Below are positions 34,608 through 44,865 of a DNA stretch of 64,000 bases, one piece after another; position 1 is the first letter of the stretch, and each line of letters starts with the position of its first letter. The DNA is from Planctomycetota bacterium (GTDB lineage: Bacteria > Planctomycetota > Phycisphaerae > UBA1845 > UTPLA1), in contig QEVG01000015.1 in assembly GCA_003576905.1 (NCBI GenBank), forward strand, positions 1 through 64,000. The letters run 5' to 3'. The notes under the pieces are model-generated. The model was given only the letters and a program-made list of their open reading frames with translations, was not told the DNA's origin and did not search any database. The translations under genes were made by a program, and so were the position numbers.

Positions 34608-35567
34608 TTACGGGCGGACCGCCGCCCCGCCGCCCCGTGCCATCTGGTCCCGGAAGTACTCCACCGTATGGGCAAAACCGTCACGCCAGGGTGTCGTCGG
34701 GTTCCAGCCGAGGAGCGTTCGCGCCCGGGTCAGATCGGGCCGGCGGCGCTCGGGATCGTTGACGGGGCGGTCCACGAAGACAATTTCGCTCTTCGAGCCG
34801 ATCAGGCGGATGACCTCGCGGGCGGCATCGAGGACGGTGATTTCGTCGTCGTTGCCGATGTTGATCGGCTCATGAAAGTCGCTGTCCGCGGTGCGCAGAA
34901 TCGCCTCGACGAGATCGTCGACGTAACAGAAGGAACGCGTCTGGGAGCCATCGCCGTGTATAGTGATCGGCGCGCCCGACAGGGCCTGATTGATGAAGTT
35001 GGGAAGCGCGCGTCCGTCATTGGCCCTCATGCGCGGGCCGTACGTATTGAAGATGCGCACGATCCGCGTCGCGACTCCGAAGTTCCGATGATAGGCGCTG
35101 GTCATGGCCTCGGCGAAACGCTTGCCCTCGTCGTATGGCGCGCGGGGACCGATCGGATTGACGTTTCCGCGATAGGTCTCCTTCTGCGGGTGCTCCAGCG
35201 GATCGCCGTAGCATTCGCTGGTCGATGCCTGAAGGTAAAGTGCGCTCTTGTCGCGGGCCAGGTCGAGCAGGTTCTTCACGCCGACGCTGCACGTCAGCAT
35301 GATTTCGATCGCCTTCTCGTGAAAATCCACGGGAGATGCCGGGCAGGCCATGTTGAAAATGCGGTCGATCGGGCCGTCAATTGTCAGCGGATGCGCGATG
35401 TCCTGGCGGAGGAGCGTCAGGCGGGGGTTTCGCGAAAGGTCGGTGGCGTTGGCCTCGCTGCCGGTGACAAGGCTGTCGACGGCAATGACCTCGTGGCCGG
35501 CGTCGAGCAGGCGTGTGCAGAGGTGATAGCCGATGAAGCCGGCGCCGCCGGGCACGAGGATACGCAT
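34608..35567 (-). CDS. NAD-dependent sugar epimerase/decarboxylase (UDP-xylose synthase-like)
   Basis: 319 residues, extended SDR family. Rossmann motif GGAGFIG at 7-13, catalytic Tyr/Lys in PYDEGKR, and the diagnostic ASTSECYGDPLEHPQKETYR and NTYGPRMRANDGRALPNF segments seen in UDP-glucuronate decarboxylases. It would make UDP-xylose for surface glycans. Plausibly cotranscribed with the FliN-like gene upstream (46-base gap). A dTDP-glucose dehydratase role is less likely because the DPLEHPQ signature is UXS-type. Confidence 0.87.
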   Translation of the reverse strand: MRILVPGGAGFIGYHLCTRLLDAGHEVIAVDSLVTGSEANATDLSRNPRLTLLRQDIAHPLTIDGPIDRIFNMACPASPVDFHEKAIEIMLTCSVGVKNLLDLARDKSALYLQASTSECYGDPLEHPQKETYRGNVNPIGPRAPYDEGKRFAEAMTSAYHRNFGVATRIVRIFNTYGPRMRANDGRALPNFINQALSGAPITIHGDGSQTRSFCYVDDLVEAILRTADSDFHEPINIGNDDEITVLDAAREVIRLIGSKSEIVFVDRPVNDPERRRPDLTRARTLLGWNPTTPWRDGFAHTVEYFRDQMARGGGAAVRP

Positions 35568-35613
35568 TTGGTCATTGCTCAGTGGGGGGCCCCTTGTTGC
35601 GATTAGGGGCCGC

Positions 35614-36057
35614 CTAGCCCATGATCGACTCGATCCGTGCCCGCACGTCTCGCAGCCGGGTGACGCGCAGGCCGAAATGGTCGTTGGCTCGTACCGCGAC
35701 GCCTTCGCCGATCTGGCGGTTTCCGACCATCAAATCGAGATCGGAGTCCACGGTACGCTCGAACTCCAGAATCGTACCCGGGCATATCTTGAGAATCTCG
35801 TTCAGGCGCATGGGACGCTCCGCGAGACGCACGTGGACCGGGACCTTGAGCATCAAGACGCGCTGAAGTCGCTCGGGGACCGCGTTCGACACCGGCCCGG
35901 CGCTGCGGGCTTGTGAAGGAGGGCCGACTGGGGCCGCCGTCATGGTCGCGGCCGAGGCGGAGTCCATTGTCCTGAACCGTCCGACATCCGAGGCAAGCGA
36001 GGACACGGCGTCCTGGGCCTCGTTGATGACGGCGTCGATTTCTTCCTTTGAGAACAT
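35614..36057 (-). CDS. Orphan FliN-like (SpoA domain) protein with FliM-type N-terminal peptide
   Basis: 147 residues. The N-terminus MFSKEEIDAVINEA resembles the LSQ-EID-LL peptide by which FliM and FliY bind phospho-CheY. A Ser/Ala/Pro linker follows, then a SpoA domain (RVLMLKVPVHVRLAERPMRL, EFERTVDSDLDLMVGNRQIG, RANDHFGLRVTRL) as in FliN/HrcQ. Flagellar motor-switch and type III secretion C-ring proteins carry this domain. No flagellar or T3SS gene is visible nearby, so it is either a displaced switch part or a repurposed scaffold, possibly for the response regulator at 25012 (speculative). Confidence 0.85.
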   Translation of the reverse strand: MFSKEEIDAVINEAQDAVSSLASDVGRFRTMDSASAATMTAAPVGPPSQARSAGPVSNAVPERLQRVLMLKVPVHVRLAERPMRLNEILKICPGTILEFERTVDSDLDLMVGNRQIGEGVAVRANDHFGLRVTRLRDVRARIESIMG

Positions 36058-36192
36058 ATCGCGTGGTCAGTTTGCTTTCTTCGCCGGCCTGCCCGCGCCG
36101 TCCGGGCATCGCGGCGCGCAGCATAAGCCTGTGCATCATATCGGCCCCCGGTGGGTCAAACTTGAAGTTACAAGCATTTGCCGGACGGACAA

Positions 36193-37437
36193 TTACGGCA
36201 GTTTGCCGACCACGATGCAGGCATTGTGGCCGCCGAACCCGAAGGAATTGCTGATAGCCATGTTGACCTTGGCGTCCTGGGGCACCAGGGGGGTGTAGTT
36301 CAAGTCGCACCCCTCGCCGGGGTTTTCGAGGTTGATCGTCGGTGAGATCACGCCGCCGCGGATGGCCATAACGGTCGCGATCAACTCCACGCCGCCGCTC
36401 GCGCCGAGGAGATGCCCGATGGAGCTCTTCGTGCTGCTGACGCGGAGCTTTCGCGCGTGATCTCCGAAGACGGACTTGATCGCCATGGTCTCGGCCACGT
36501 CACCGAGCGGCGTGCCGGTGCCGTGCGCGTTGACGTAGTCGATCTGGTCCGGCGAGATGCCGGCGTCCCGAAGGGCATACGTCATTGCGGCCGCACCGCC
36601 CCGGCCGCATTCGTCGGGTTGGGTGATGTGGTTGGCGTCGGCGCTCATGCCAAAGCCGAGCACCTCGCAGTAGATCCGTGCGCCGCGTTTGCGGGCGTGC
36701 TCAAGCTCTTCGAAGACGAACATGCCCGCGCCCTCGCCCATGACGAAGCCGTCGCGGTCGCGGTCAAAGGGGCGGGACGCCCGGGCCGGCTCGTCGTTGC
36801 GCTCGGACAGGGCCTTCATGGAGGCAAAGGCGGCCAGTCCGAGGGGTGTCAGCGCCGCCTCGGCGCCGCCGGTGATCATGATGTCGGCTTCGCCGCGGCG
36901 GATGGAGTGCAGTGCATCGCCCATGGCATTAGTGGCCGAGGCGCAGGCCGTCGCGACCGCCGTGTTCGGGCCCTTGGCGCCGAACAGGATGGAGACGTTT
37001 CCACTCGCTGCGTTGACCATCAGCTTGGGGATGGTGAAGGCGGAGACCTTGGAAGGGCCTTTTTCGAGCAGGCGGAGATGCTGTTCCTCCAGCTCGGTCA
37101 GGCCGCCGATGCCGGAGCCGGTGATGACGCCGAGCTTGATCGGGTCAAATTTTCCGATCTCGAGTCCGCTGTCCTTGAACGCGAAGGTTGCCGAGACGAC
37201 CGCCATCTGGGTGAAGCGGTCCATCCGCTTGATTTCCTTGCGGTCGATGAACTGGGCGGGGTCGAATTCGCGGCACTCTCCGCCGAACCGCACGTCGAAT
37301 TGCGTCGCGTCGAAGCGCTGGATGGGCGCCACGCCGCTCTCCGCGGCGAGAAGACGCTCCCAAAATTGATCAACGGAGTTCCCCAGGGGGCTAACGAGCC
37401 CCATTCCGGTGATGACGACGCGGCGGCGGCTGGACAT
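36193..37437 (-). CDS. fabF: Beta-ketoacyl-ACP synthase II
   Basis: 414 residues from the ATG at 37437, preceded by TGAGG. Elongating condensing enzyme of type II fatty acid synthesis. Cys-His-His triad in ATACASATNAMGDAL, NAHGTGTPLGDVAET and KSSIGHLLGASGG; the C-terminal FGFGGHNACIVV is the family end. Last gene of the fab cluster, after acpP. Confidence 0.96.
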   Translation of the reverse strand: MSSRRRVVITGMGLVSPLGNSVDQFWERLLAAESGVAPIQRFDATQFDVRFGGECREFDPAQFIDRKEIKRMDRFTQMAVVSATFAFKDSGLEIGKFDPIKLGVITGSGIGGLTELEEQHLRLLEKGPSKVSAFTIPKLMVNAASGNVSILFGAKGPNTAVATACASATNAMGDALHSIRRGEADIMITGGAEAALTPLGLAAFASMKALSERNDEPARASRPFDRDRDGFVMGEGAGMFVFEELEHARKRGARIYCEVLGFGMSADANHITQPDECGRGGAAAMTYALRDAGISPDQIDYVNAHGTGTPLGDVAETMAIKSVFGDHARKLRVSSTKSSIGHLLGASGGVELIATVMAIRGGVISPTINLENPGEGCDLNYTPLVPQDAKVNMAISNSFGFGGHNACIVVGKLP

Positions 37438-37488
37438 CGTTTCAGACCTCATCTGGCGGGATTCGGACCGGTCCTCGCGGAACCGTGG

Positions 37489-37752
37489 TCATTCCTTCTT
37501 CTGTCCCTGGGCCTTGACGATATAGTCAACCGCGTGGCCGACGGTCTGAATTTTTTCGGCTTCCTCATCGGGGATGGAAAGCTCGAATTCATCTTCGAAC
37601 TCCATCACCAGTTCGACCGTGTCCAGCGAGTCGGCGTTCAGGTCGTTGACGAACGAGGTCTCCATGTTGATCTCGGCCTTGTCAACGCCCATCTGCTCAC
37701 TGACGATCTTGACTACCTTTTCCTTGACTTCTTCGGGGGATATCGCCACCAC
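37489..37752 (-). CDS. acpP: Acyl carrier protein
   Basis: 87 residues. The 4'-phosphopantetheine attachment Ser is in [13 protein letters not shown]. Strongly acidic, four-helix ACP profile. Starts with GTG (two GTGs in a row) behind TAGGAGAG. Its 151-base leader after fabG contains a stable UUCG tetraloop hairpin (37774-37789), which may allow separate, higher expression. Confidence 0.96.
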   Translation of the reverse strand: MVAISPEEVKEKVVKIVSEQMGVDKAEINMETSFVNDLNADSLDTVELVMEFEDEFELSIPDEEAEKIQTVGHAVDYIVKAQGQKKE

Positions 37753-37773
37753 AGTGCTCTCCTACAACAATCC

Positions 37774-37789
37774 CGGCATCGAAATGCCG
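37774..37789 (-). promoter_or_regulatory. UUCG tetraloop hairpin in the acpP leader
   Basis: On the minus strand CGGCAT-TTCG-ATGCCG forms a perfect 6-bp stem with a UUCG loop, 22 bases before the acpP start. UUCG loops are exceptionally stable; placed between fabG and acpP this could block 5'-3' or 3'-5' decay and uncouple ACP levels from the other Fab enzymes. There is no T-run, so it is not an intrinsic terminator. Confidence 0.5.
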
Positions 37790-37903
37790 TCATTCCAGTT
37801 CAAACTTCTTCAAACGTCCTCAGACCCGCCGCTCGCCCCGGCCTTTCCACAGGTGCCGGCGGACCGTCGGGTCGCCATTGCCCGTGCCGGCTCCGGGCCC
37901 GGC

Positions 37904-38653
37904 CTACATGTGAAGCCCGCCGTCGACCACGATCACCTGCCCGGTGATGTACGAGGAGGCCGGCGAGGATAGAAACGCAATCGCCGCCGCCACCTCGTCG
38001 GGCTCGCCGAATCGCTGCAGCGGGATGAGCGGGCGAACCTGCTCCTTGACCTTCTCCGACAGGACGTTGGTCATGTCGGTGTTGATGAACCCGGGCGCGA
38101 CGGCGTTGCACGTGACCCCGCGCCGGGACAGTTCCTTGGCAACGGACTTGGTGAGACCGATTACGCCGGCCTTGCTGGCCGAATAGTTCGCCTGGCCCGC
38201 GTTGCCCATGATACCGGAGATGCTGGTGAGGTTCACGATCCGCCCCCATCGGGCGCGAACCATGTACTTGGACACGGCGCGGGTCATCTGAAAGACGCCG
38301 CGGAGATTCGTCGCGATCACCTCGTCGAACTGCTCGTCGGACATGTTCATGACGAGCCCGTCCCGGGTGATGCCGGCGTTGTTCACGAGGATGTCGATCC
38401 GGCCGAAGTCGGTGGCGATGTCGTCCACCCACTTTTCGATCTTGGTCGAATCGGTCACGTCCAACGTCCGCGTCACGATCTTGCCGATCGATCGCTGATC
38501 CGACGCCTCAGCCGACAGACTGCTGAGCCGCTCGGCGTTTCTCGCGCAGGCGATCACGGTAGCGCCGGCGCGCGCCAGCGCCAGGCTCGTCGCCCGGCCT
38601 ATGCCTCGCGAACCGCCCGTTACGATCGCCACTCGATCGACAAGATCCGCCAT
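37904..38653 (-). CDS. fabG: 3-oxoacyl-ACP reductase
   Basis: 249 residues from the ATG at 38653; the preceding ATG (38671) overlaps the Shine-Dalgarno GGAAGG, which decides the start. SDR enzyme using [17 protein letters not shown] cofactor motif, [12 protein letters not shown], catalytic Ser in [10 protein letters not shown], Tyr/Lys in NYSASKAG. Reduces 3-oxoacyl-ACP in the elongation cycle. Between fabD and acpP. Confidence 0.95.
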   Translation of the reverse strand: MADLVDRVAIVTGGSRGIGRATSLALARAGATVIACARNAERLSSLSAEASDQRSIGKIVTRTLDVTDSTKIEKWVDDIATDFGRIDILVNNAGITRDGLVMNMSDEQFDEVIATNLRGVFQMTRAVSKYMVRARWGRIVNLTSISGIMGNAGQANYSASKAGVIGLTKSVAKELSRRGVTCNAVAPGFINTDMTNVLSEKVKEQVRPLIPLQRFGEPDEVAAAIAFLSSPASSYITGQVIVVDGGLHM

Positions 38654-38719
38654 GCTGCCTTCCAATCTCATTTCTTGACGGCCGGCTCCGGCCGGCGCGA
38701 TGCTGGACGTACCACCGAT

Positions 38720-39652
38720 TCAGGCCGACACGCGCTCCATTGACGCGGCCGATGAATAATTCGTTGCCGTGACCGAGCGGTTGATCTTCCGCATGAGGCC
38801 GGTCAACACCCGTCCCGGGCCGACTTCCGCAAAGCGGTCGTAGCCGTCGGCAATGAGGCGCTCGATGGACGCCTGCCAGCGGATGGGCTTGGCCACCTGC
38901 TCGCGCAGCGATACCCGAACGCTCTCCGGGCCGTCATAATAGCCAGCAGACACGTTTGCGACTACTGGAATCTGGCCGGGGGTGATTTTAGTGTTTTGGA
39001 GGGTTTTCCACAGGCCCTCGACAGCCGGTCCCATAAGCGCCGAATGAAAGGCCCCCGCCACGTTCAGCGGCACCGCCCTTGCCCCGTGGTTTTCGGCGAC
39101 TTTCAAGGCCCTTTCGCAGGCCGATTTCGAGCCTGAAATAACAATCTGGCCGGGGCAGTTGAAGTTTGCCGGTGCAAGCGTTTCCCCCTGTGCCGCGTCG
39201 GCGCAGATGCGGTTGGTCGTTTCCTCGTCGGCCCCCATGATCGACACCATTCCACCGACGGACGCTTCGGCCGCGGCCTGCATGAGCCGACCTCGCTCCG
39301 CGACGAGGCGCAGGCCGTCGTCGAAAGAGATCCATCCCGCCAGATGCAGAGCGGTGTATTCCCCGAGGGAAAGCCCGGCCATGGCGCCCGCGGAGAGTTC
39401 GTCGGCGATACCGGCGGCCTTCAATGCATGCCAGACGGCAACGGACGTCACGAAGATCGCGGGCTGGGACCATTGAGTGGTGTCCAGCTTCTCGGCCGGC
39501 CCGTTCAGCACCATGTTCGCCAGGTCGGCACCGAGAATGTCGTTGGCCCTGGCGAACACTTCGCGCGCGGCCTCCGACGTTTCGTATACATCCTTGCACA
39601 TGCCCACCTGCTGGGCGCCTTGTCCGGGAAAGATGATTGCGTTCTTGCTCAC
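38720..39652 (-). CDS. fabD: Malonyl-CoA-ACP transacylase
   Basis: 310 residues. FPGQGAQQVGMCKDVY at the N-terminus, the active-site Ser in AGLSLGEYTAL, Arg/His partners in VAERGRLMQAAAE and VAGAFHSALMGPA. Supplies malonyl-ACP to FabH/FabF. Between fabH and fabG. Confidence 0.95.
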   Translation of the reverse strand: MSKNAIIFPGQGAQQVGMCKDVYETSEAAREVFARANDILGADLANMVLNGPAEKLDTTQWSQPAIFVTSVAVWHALKAAGIADELSAGAMAGLSLGEYTALHLAGWISFDDGLRLVAERGRLMQAAAEASVGGMVSIMGADEETTNRICADAAQGETLAPANFNCPGQIVISGSKSACERALKVAENHGARAVPLNVAGAFHSALMGPAVEGLWKTLQNTKITPGQIPVVANVSAGYYDGPESVRVSLREQVAKPIRWQASIERLIADGYDRFAEVGPGRVLTGLMRKINRSVTATNYSSAASMERVSA

Positions 39653-39714
39653 GACTTTCTACCTGGTGATCCTTTGGCCGTAACGGGTTTCTTGTCTTGG
39701 GGCGTCCGGAGGAA

Positions 39715-40710
39715 TCAGACGCGGATCAGGGCGGAGCCCCATGTGAGCCCCGCGCCGAACGCGACGAGGAGCACGAGATCTCCCGGCTTGATGCGGCCGG
39801 ACTCACGGCATTCGTCGAGGCCGATCGGTATCGATGCCGCGGAGGTGTTTCCATAACGCTGGATATTCGTAAAGACACGGTCCTGGGGCAGGCCGAGCCG
39901 CTGCCGCGCGGACTCAATGATCCGCAGATTCGACTGGTGCGGGATGACCAGGGCGATGTCATCGGGCTTGACACCCGCCTCGGCCAGAGTCGTGTCGATC
40001 AGCTCAAGGTTTCGCTTGACGGCCAGCTTGTAGACCTCGCGGCCCTGCATCTTGACGTAGTGCAGACGTTCGTCGAGGGTCATCTTCGAGGCGGGCAGGC
40101 GCGACCCTCCGGCGGGCACGGCCAGCATGGACAGACCCGAGCCTTCGGCCTGCATGCAATGATGCAGGAGGGCGGGCCCGTTCGCGTCCGACACGGCCGA
40201 GAGAATCGTCGCCGCGGCGCCGTCGCCGAAGAGGATGCAGGTGCTCCGGTCCTCGTAATCGGTGATGCGGGACATTGTCTCCGCGCCGATAAGCAGGATG
40301 TTGCGATAAGGGCTATTCTGGAGAAGGTAGGACGAGAGAATTAAGCCGTAGATGAAGCCGCTGCACGCGGCGGCGACATCGAACGCGGGCACCGGCGGTC
40401 CGCCCAGGGCCTGCTGCACGAAGCAGGCGGTCGATGGGAACTGGCACTCCGGTGTGATGGTTGAAACGATGATCAGGTCGATGTCGGCGGGCGTCAGCTT
40501 CGCGTCGGCCAGGGCCTTGCGCGCCGCCTGTGTGGCGAGCGTGGCCGTTGATTCTCCGTCGGAGGCGACCCGGCGCTCGAGAATACCCGTTCGCTCGCGA
40601 ATCCAGTCGTCGGTGGTATCGAGCCGGTCGACGAACCACTGGTTCGGCACCACCTTTTCAGGCAGCGCTCGGCCGGTCCCGGCGATCCGGATTCCGAGCG
40701 GATCAGGCAT
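39715..40710 (-). CDS. fabH: Beta-ketoacyl-ACP synthase III
   Basis: 331 residues. Initiating condensing enzyme (acetyl-CoA plus malonyl-ACP). Catalytic Cys in DVAAACSGFIYGL, His in VIPHQSNLRIIE, Asn in YGNTSAASIPI; the C-terminal GAGLTWGSALIR is typical. Its ATG overlaps the end of plsX by 8 bases, the usual plsX-fabH coupling. Confidence 0.96.
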   Translation of the reverse strand: MPDPLGIRIAGTGRALPEKVVPNQWFVDRLDTTDDWIRERTGILERRVASDGESTATLATQAARKALADAKLTPADIDLIIVSTITPECQFPSTACFVQQALGGPPVPAFDVAAACSGFIYGLILSSYLLQNSPYRNILLIGAETMSRITDYEDRSTCILFGDGAAATILSAVSDANGPALLHHCMQAEGSGLSMLAVPAGGSRLPASKMTLDERLHYVKMQGREVYKLAVKRNLELIDTTLAEAGVKPDDIALVIPHQSNLRIIESARQRLGLPQDRVFTNIQRYGNTSAASIPIGLDECRESGRIKPGDLVLLVAFGAGLTWGSALIRV

Positions 40711-41710
40711 TCGCCGGCTCCTCCTCGGTGAGTCGATCGCAGAAGACTCGGTTCAGATTCTCCTTGGCGTACTGGATGGTGATCCGCACTGCGTTCTTGA
40801 TCGCTCGTGCGTCGCTGCTTCCGTGACAGATGATGCAGATTCCGTCGACGCCCAGCAGCGGCGCTCCGCCGTGTTCGCTGTAGTCGTGCTTGGCCCAGAT
40901 TTTCTTGACCACGGGCTCGAAGCGCTTGGCGAGCTCGGGGCTTTCGTCGGCGATCTCGCGGGAAATCGTCTTGAAGATGCCGTCCGAGAGACCTTCGGTG
41001 AGCTTGAGGACGACATTGCCCACGAACCCGTCGCAAACCGCCACTTCGCAGACGCCGGAGAAAAGATCGCGGCCCTCCACGTTTCCGACGAAGTTAACGG
41101 TTGGGTCGCGCTTGAGCAGTTCGTGCGTCAGCTTGACGAGGGGGCTGCCCTTTACTTCCTCGCTGCCGATCGAGAGCAGTCCGACGCGCGGGTTTTGAAT
41201 CTTGAGCACGTGCTCCGAATAGGCCGAGGCCATCTGTGCGTATTGAAGCAGGTGATGCGGCTTGGGGGCCACGTTCGCTCCGACGTCGCACACCGTCAAT
41301 GGGCCGTGAAACGAGGGCAGGACCACGGCGATTCCGGGGCGCTGAACCCGGCCGAGCGTTCGCATTTTCAGCTGTGCCGCGGCGACGCACGCCCCCGTGT
41401 TGCCCGCGCTGATGACCGCGTCGACCAGCCGCTCCGAGGCCAGCTTGACCATGATCATGATCGACGAGTTCTTTTTCTGGCGGAGGGCTTCGACCGGGGA
41501 GTCATCCATCGCGATGACGTCGGGGCAGTGATGCACCCTGATCTGCCGGTGCGAGGCGAATTCGGGCGGAAGGTGAGCGCGAATTGCATCTTCCTGGCCC
41601 AGAAGAAGCAGCTCGTCGTCGGCCGAGAGGAACTGGAGGCCTTCGACCGCGCCGCGCACGATCTGGGCGGGCGCGTAATCGCCTCCCATGGCGTCGATCG
41701 CTATCCGCAT
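40703..41710 (-). CDS. plsX: Phosphate acyltransferase
   Basis: 335 residues. MRIAIDAMGGDYAP is the PlsX start; SAGNTGACVAAAQLKM, VGLLSIGSEEVKG and VCDGFVGNVVLKLTEG are family motifs. Converts acyl-ACP to acyl-phosphate for phospholipid synthesis. Between rpmF (7-base gap) and fabH. Confidence 0.96.
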   Translation of the reverse strand: MRIAIDAMGGDYAPAQIVRGAVEGLQFLSADDELLLLGQEDAIRAHLPPEFASHRQIRVHHCPDVIAMDDSPVEALRQKKNSSIMIMVKLASERLVDAVISAGNTGACVAAAQLKMRTLGRVQRPGIAVVLPSFHGPLTVCDVGANVAPKPHHLLQYAQMASAYSEHVLKIQNPRVGLLSIGSEEVKGSPLVKLTHELLKRDPTVNFVGNVEGRDLFSGVCEVAVCDGFVGNVVLKLTEGLSDGIFKTISREIADESPELAKRFEPVVKKIWAKHDYSEHGGAPLLGVDGICIICHGSSDARAIKNAVRITIQYAKENLNRVFCDRLTEEEPANA

Positions 41711-41717
41711 GGCGGTA

Positions 41718-41903
41718 TTACGACTCCTCGGTTTCGATCTTGAGGGATACCTTTGAGTTGTGGTATCCGCAGTTTGAGCATGCCCGGTGGGGCAGCTTGG
41801 CCTGGCCGCACTTGAGGCAGGCGGCGATGTTCATGGGGCGCAGCGCATGATGCGACCGGCGCTTTCGTTTCATGGACTTGCTGGACCGTCTGGCCGGAAC
41901 CAT
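41718..41903 (-). CDS. rpmF: Ribosomal protein bL32
   Basis: 61 residues from the ATG at 41903 with AGG upstream. Basic N-terminus PARRSSKSMKRKRRSHHAL and a zinc ribbon with two Cys pairs (CLKCG and CSNCG) followed by a short tail. First gene of the rpmF-plsX-fab operon, a widespread arrangement coupling ribosome and membrane synthesis. Confidence 0.93.
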   Translation of the reverse strand: MVPARRSSKSMKRKRRSHHALRPMNIAACLKCGQAKLPHRACSNCGYHNSKVSLKIETEES

Positions 41904-42011
41904 ATCAACACCTGAAAAAGCGAAAATCCGCGCTGAGGCTGCGATGGAACCCGCTTCCAGCCAGCCCGACACTTCTGAGCGACTCACTCTCGTCTGAATG
42001 CCAAGCCCAGC

Positions 42012-42040
42012 ACTCTAAGCGGACCGCCCCGTGCTGTCAA
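42012..42040 (-). promoter_or_regulatory. Sigma-70 promoter of the rpmF-plsX-fab operon
   Basis: On the minus strand TTGACA (42040-42035) and TAGAGT (42017-42012) with a 17-base spacer, a near-consensus housekeeping promoter. Predicted start near 42005, giving a leader of about 100 nt before rpmF. Confidence 0.8.
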
Positions 42041-42066
42041 GACCGGCGGTCGCCGGCAACTCGTTG

Positions 42067-42090
42067 CCGCATCGAATGTTGACGATGCGG
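42067..42090 (-). terminator. Hairpin after uvrB
   Basis: CCGCATCG and CGATGCGG pair perfectly (8 bp, 8-nt loop) 11 bases beyond the uvrB stop. A second small inverted repeat (CGGCAAC/GTTGCCG) follows. No T-run, so termination strength is uncertain; it separates uvrB from the rpmF promoter. Confidence 0.45.
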
Positions 42091-42100
42091 GGTCTGCGTA

Positions 42101-44167
<2,067 letters not shown>

Positions 44168-44401
44168 GTTGCTTGGCCGCCGGATCGTGGCCAGACACAC
44201 AGCGGCGGGGCGCCATGTATCTTGCATGCGGCAGCGAGACCATAGTGCGCCGAATCGCGGATGAGAAGCGTCGCTCAGCCAGCAAATGAGGAAACGGCGA
44301 CCATGCGCTTCCTCCCACGGGAAACAGGTCGCAAGATACGATATGTTTGGCCTGGCGGTTCGAGAATCGTCGGGGCATCGTTGAAAAGCGGGCCTGGCGG
44401 G

Positions 44402-44416
44402 TGGCACAGTTATTGC
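44402..44416 (+). promoter_or_regulatory. Consensus sigma-54 (RpoN) promoter
   Basis: TGGCAC-AGTTA-TTGC: the -24 GG and -12 GC are separated by exactly 10 bases, as RpoN requires. Predicted start near 44428 on the plus strand. It needs an enhancer-binding activator. No other full match was noticed elsewhere in the window. Confidence 0.7.
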
Positions 44417-44427
44417 GACATAAAACT

Positions 44428-44517
44428 TTTCTAAATATAGAGTTACGAATGCTGAGAGCGTGCGTTGGTCCGAGAAATCTGCGTCCTGATGTGTTGAAAA
44501 AATCTTCAACTTTTTTT
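44428..44517 (+). ncRNA. Candidate short transcript between the sigma-54 site and a terminator
   Basis: If the sigma-54 promoter fires, transcription would run only about 90 nt before the terminator at 44493-44517. The segment is AT-rich and has no good reading frame or Shine-Dalgarno. It could be a small RNA, or the terminator could be read through so that the sigma-54 promoter also drives the PEP-CTERM gene. Prediction only. Confidence 0.3.
44493..44517 (+). terminator. Intrinsic terminator between two promoters
   Basis: GTTGAA pairs with TTCAAC (6 bp, 6-nt loop), followed directly by seven T residues. The stem is AU-rich but the T-run is excellent. Confidence 0.5.
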
Positions 44518-44536
44518 AATCCACCCGGCCCAACGC

Positions 44537-44566
44537 TTGACTCGCAATGTCGGTTTCTGGTACAAA
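44537..44566 (+). promoter_or_regulatory. Sigma-70-like promoter of the PEP-CTERM gene
   Basis: TTGACT (44537-44542) and TACAAA (44561-44566) with an 18-base spacer. Predicted start near 44573, leaving a leader of about 290 nt before the ATG at 44866. Confidence 0.55.
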
Positions 44567-44572
44567 TGGTCA

Positions 44573-44740
44573 TTGTGTAGGAGGGCATATCTAAGCAGGC
44601 TCGCGTATGGAGCCGGGTGCCCGAAGCCAGATTGATTGCAGAGCGAGGGATCTCGAGGAAGAAGCAGGCGCTCGATCCGGGGTGGTGCCAGCACGCAAGA
44701 AGTGAAGAGCCTCGATAAGCTCCGCAAAGGCTTATTTTTT
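44573..44740 (+). promoter_or_regulatory. Structured leader with an internal terminator (candidate riboswitch or attenuator)
   Basis: The leader has several hairpins, including GGCTC/GAGCC at 44598-44614 and GAGCG/CGCTC further on. It ends in a terminator: ATAAGC (44715-44720) pairs with GCTTAT (44730-44735), with six T residues to 44740. The gene begins 125 bases later, so this terminator would stop its transcript unless refolded. I do not recognise a known riboswitch class. Confidence 0.4.
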
Positions 44741-44865
44741 GGTGTTCTGAAGCGAAGTCCGCATTTTTAGGATTTCAGTCCTGCTCATCGCCAAGTGGTC
44801 GCCGGATGACCGGGCAGTGAAACAGGTGAATCCGGAATGCAAGAAAAGGAACAGGAGGATTGGTT

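Larger units (their letters stand above)
44168..44865. other. Divergent regulatory region, uvrB / PEP-CTERM gene
   Basis: About 700 bases without a convincing gene. A 77-codon frame at 44347-44580 (+) is open but spans the sigma-54 site and the terminator, so I do not call it. On the plus strand the region contains, in order, a sigma-54 site (44402), a terminator (44493), a sigma-70 promoter (44537) and a leader with an internal terminator (44715-44740). It is more AT-rich than its surroundings. Confidence 0.6.

Noticed and set aside
33255-35606. Open frame of 783 codons on the plus strand
   Set aside because: It runs antisense through the propeller gene and the epimerase, both with clear family motifs. 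Its translation is Arg/Asp/Val-rich without any family signature; long antisense frames are expected at this GC content.
44347-44580. 77-codon frame in the uvrB / PEP-CTERM gap
   Set aside because: No Shine-Dalgarno, crosses the sigma-54 site, the terminator and the sigma-70 promoter, and the translation matches nothing.
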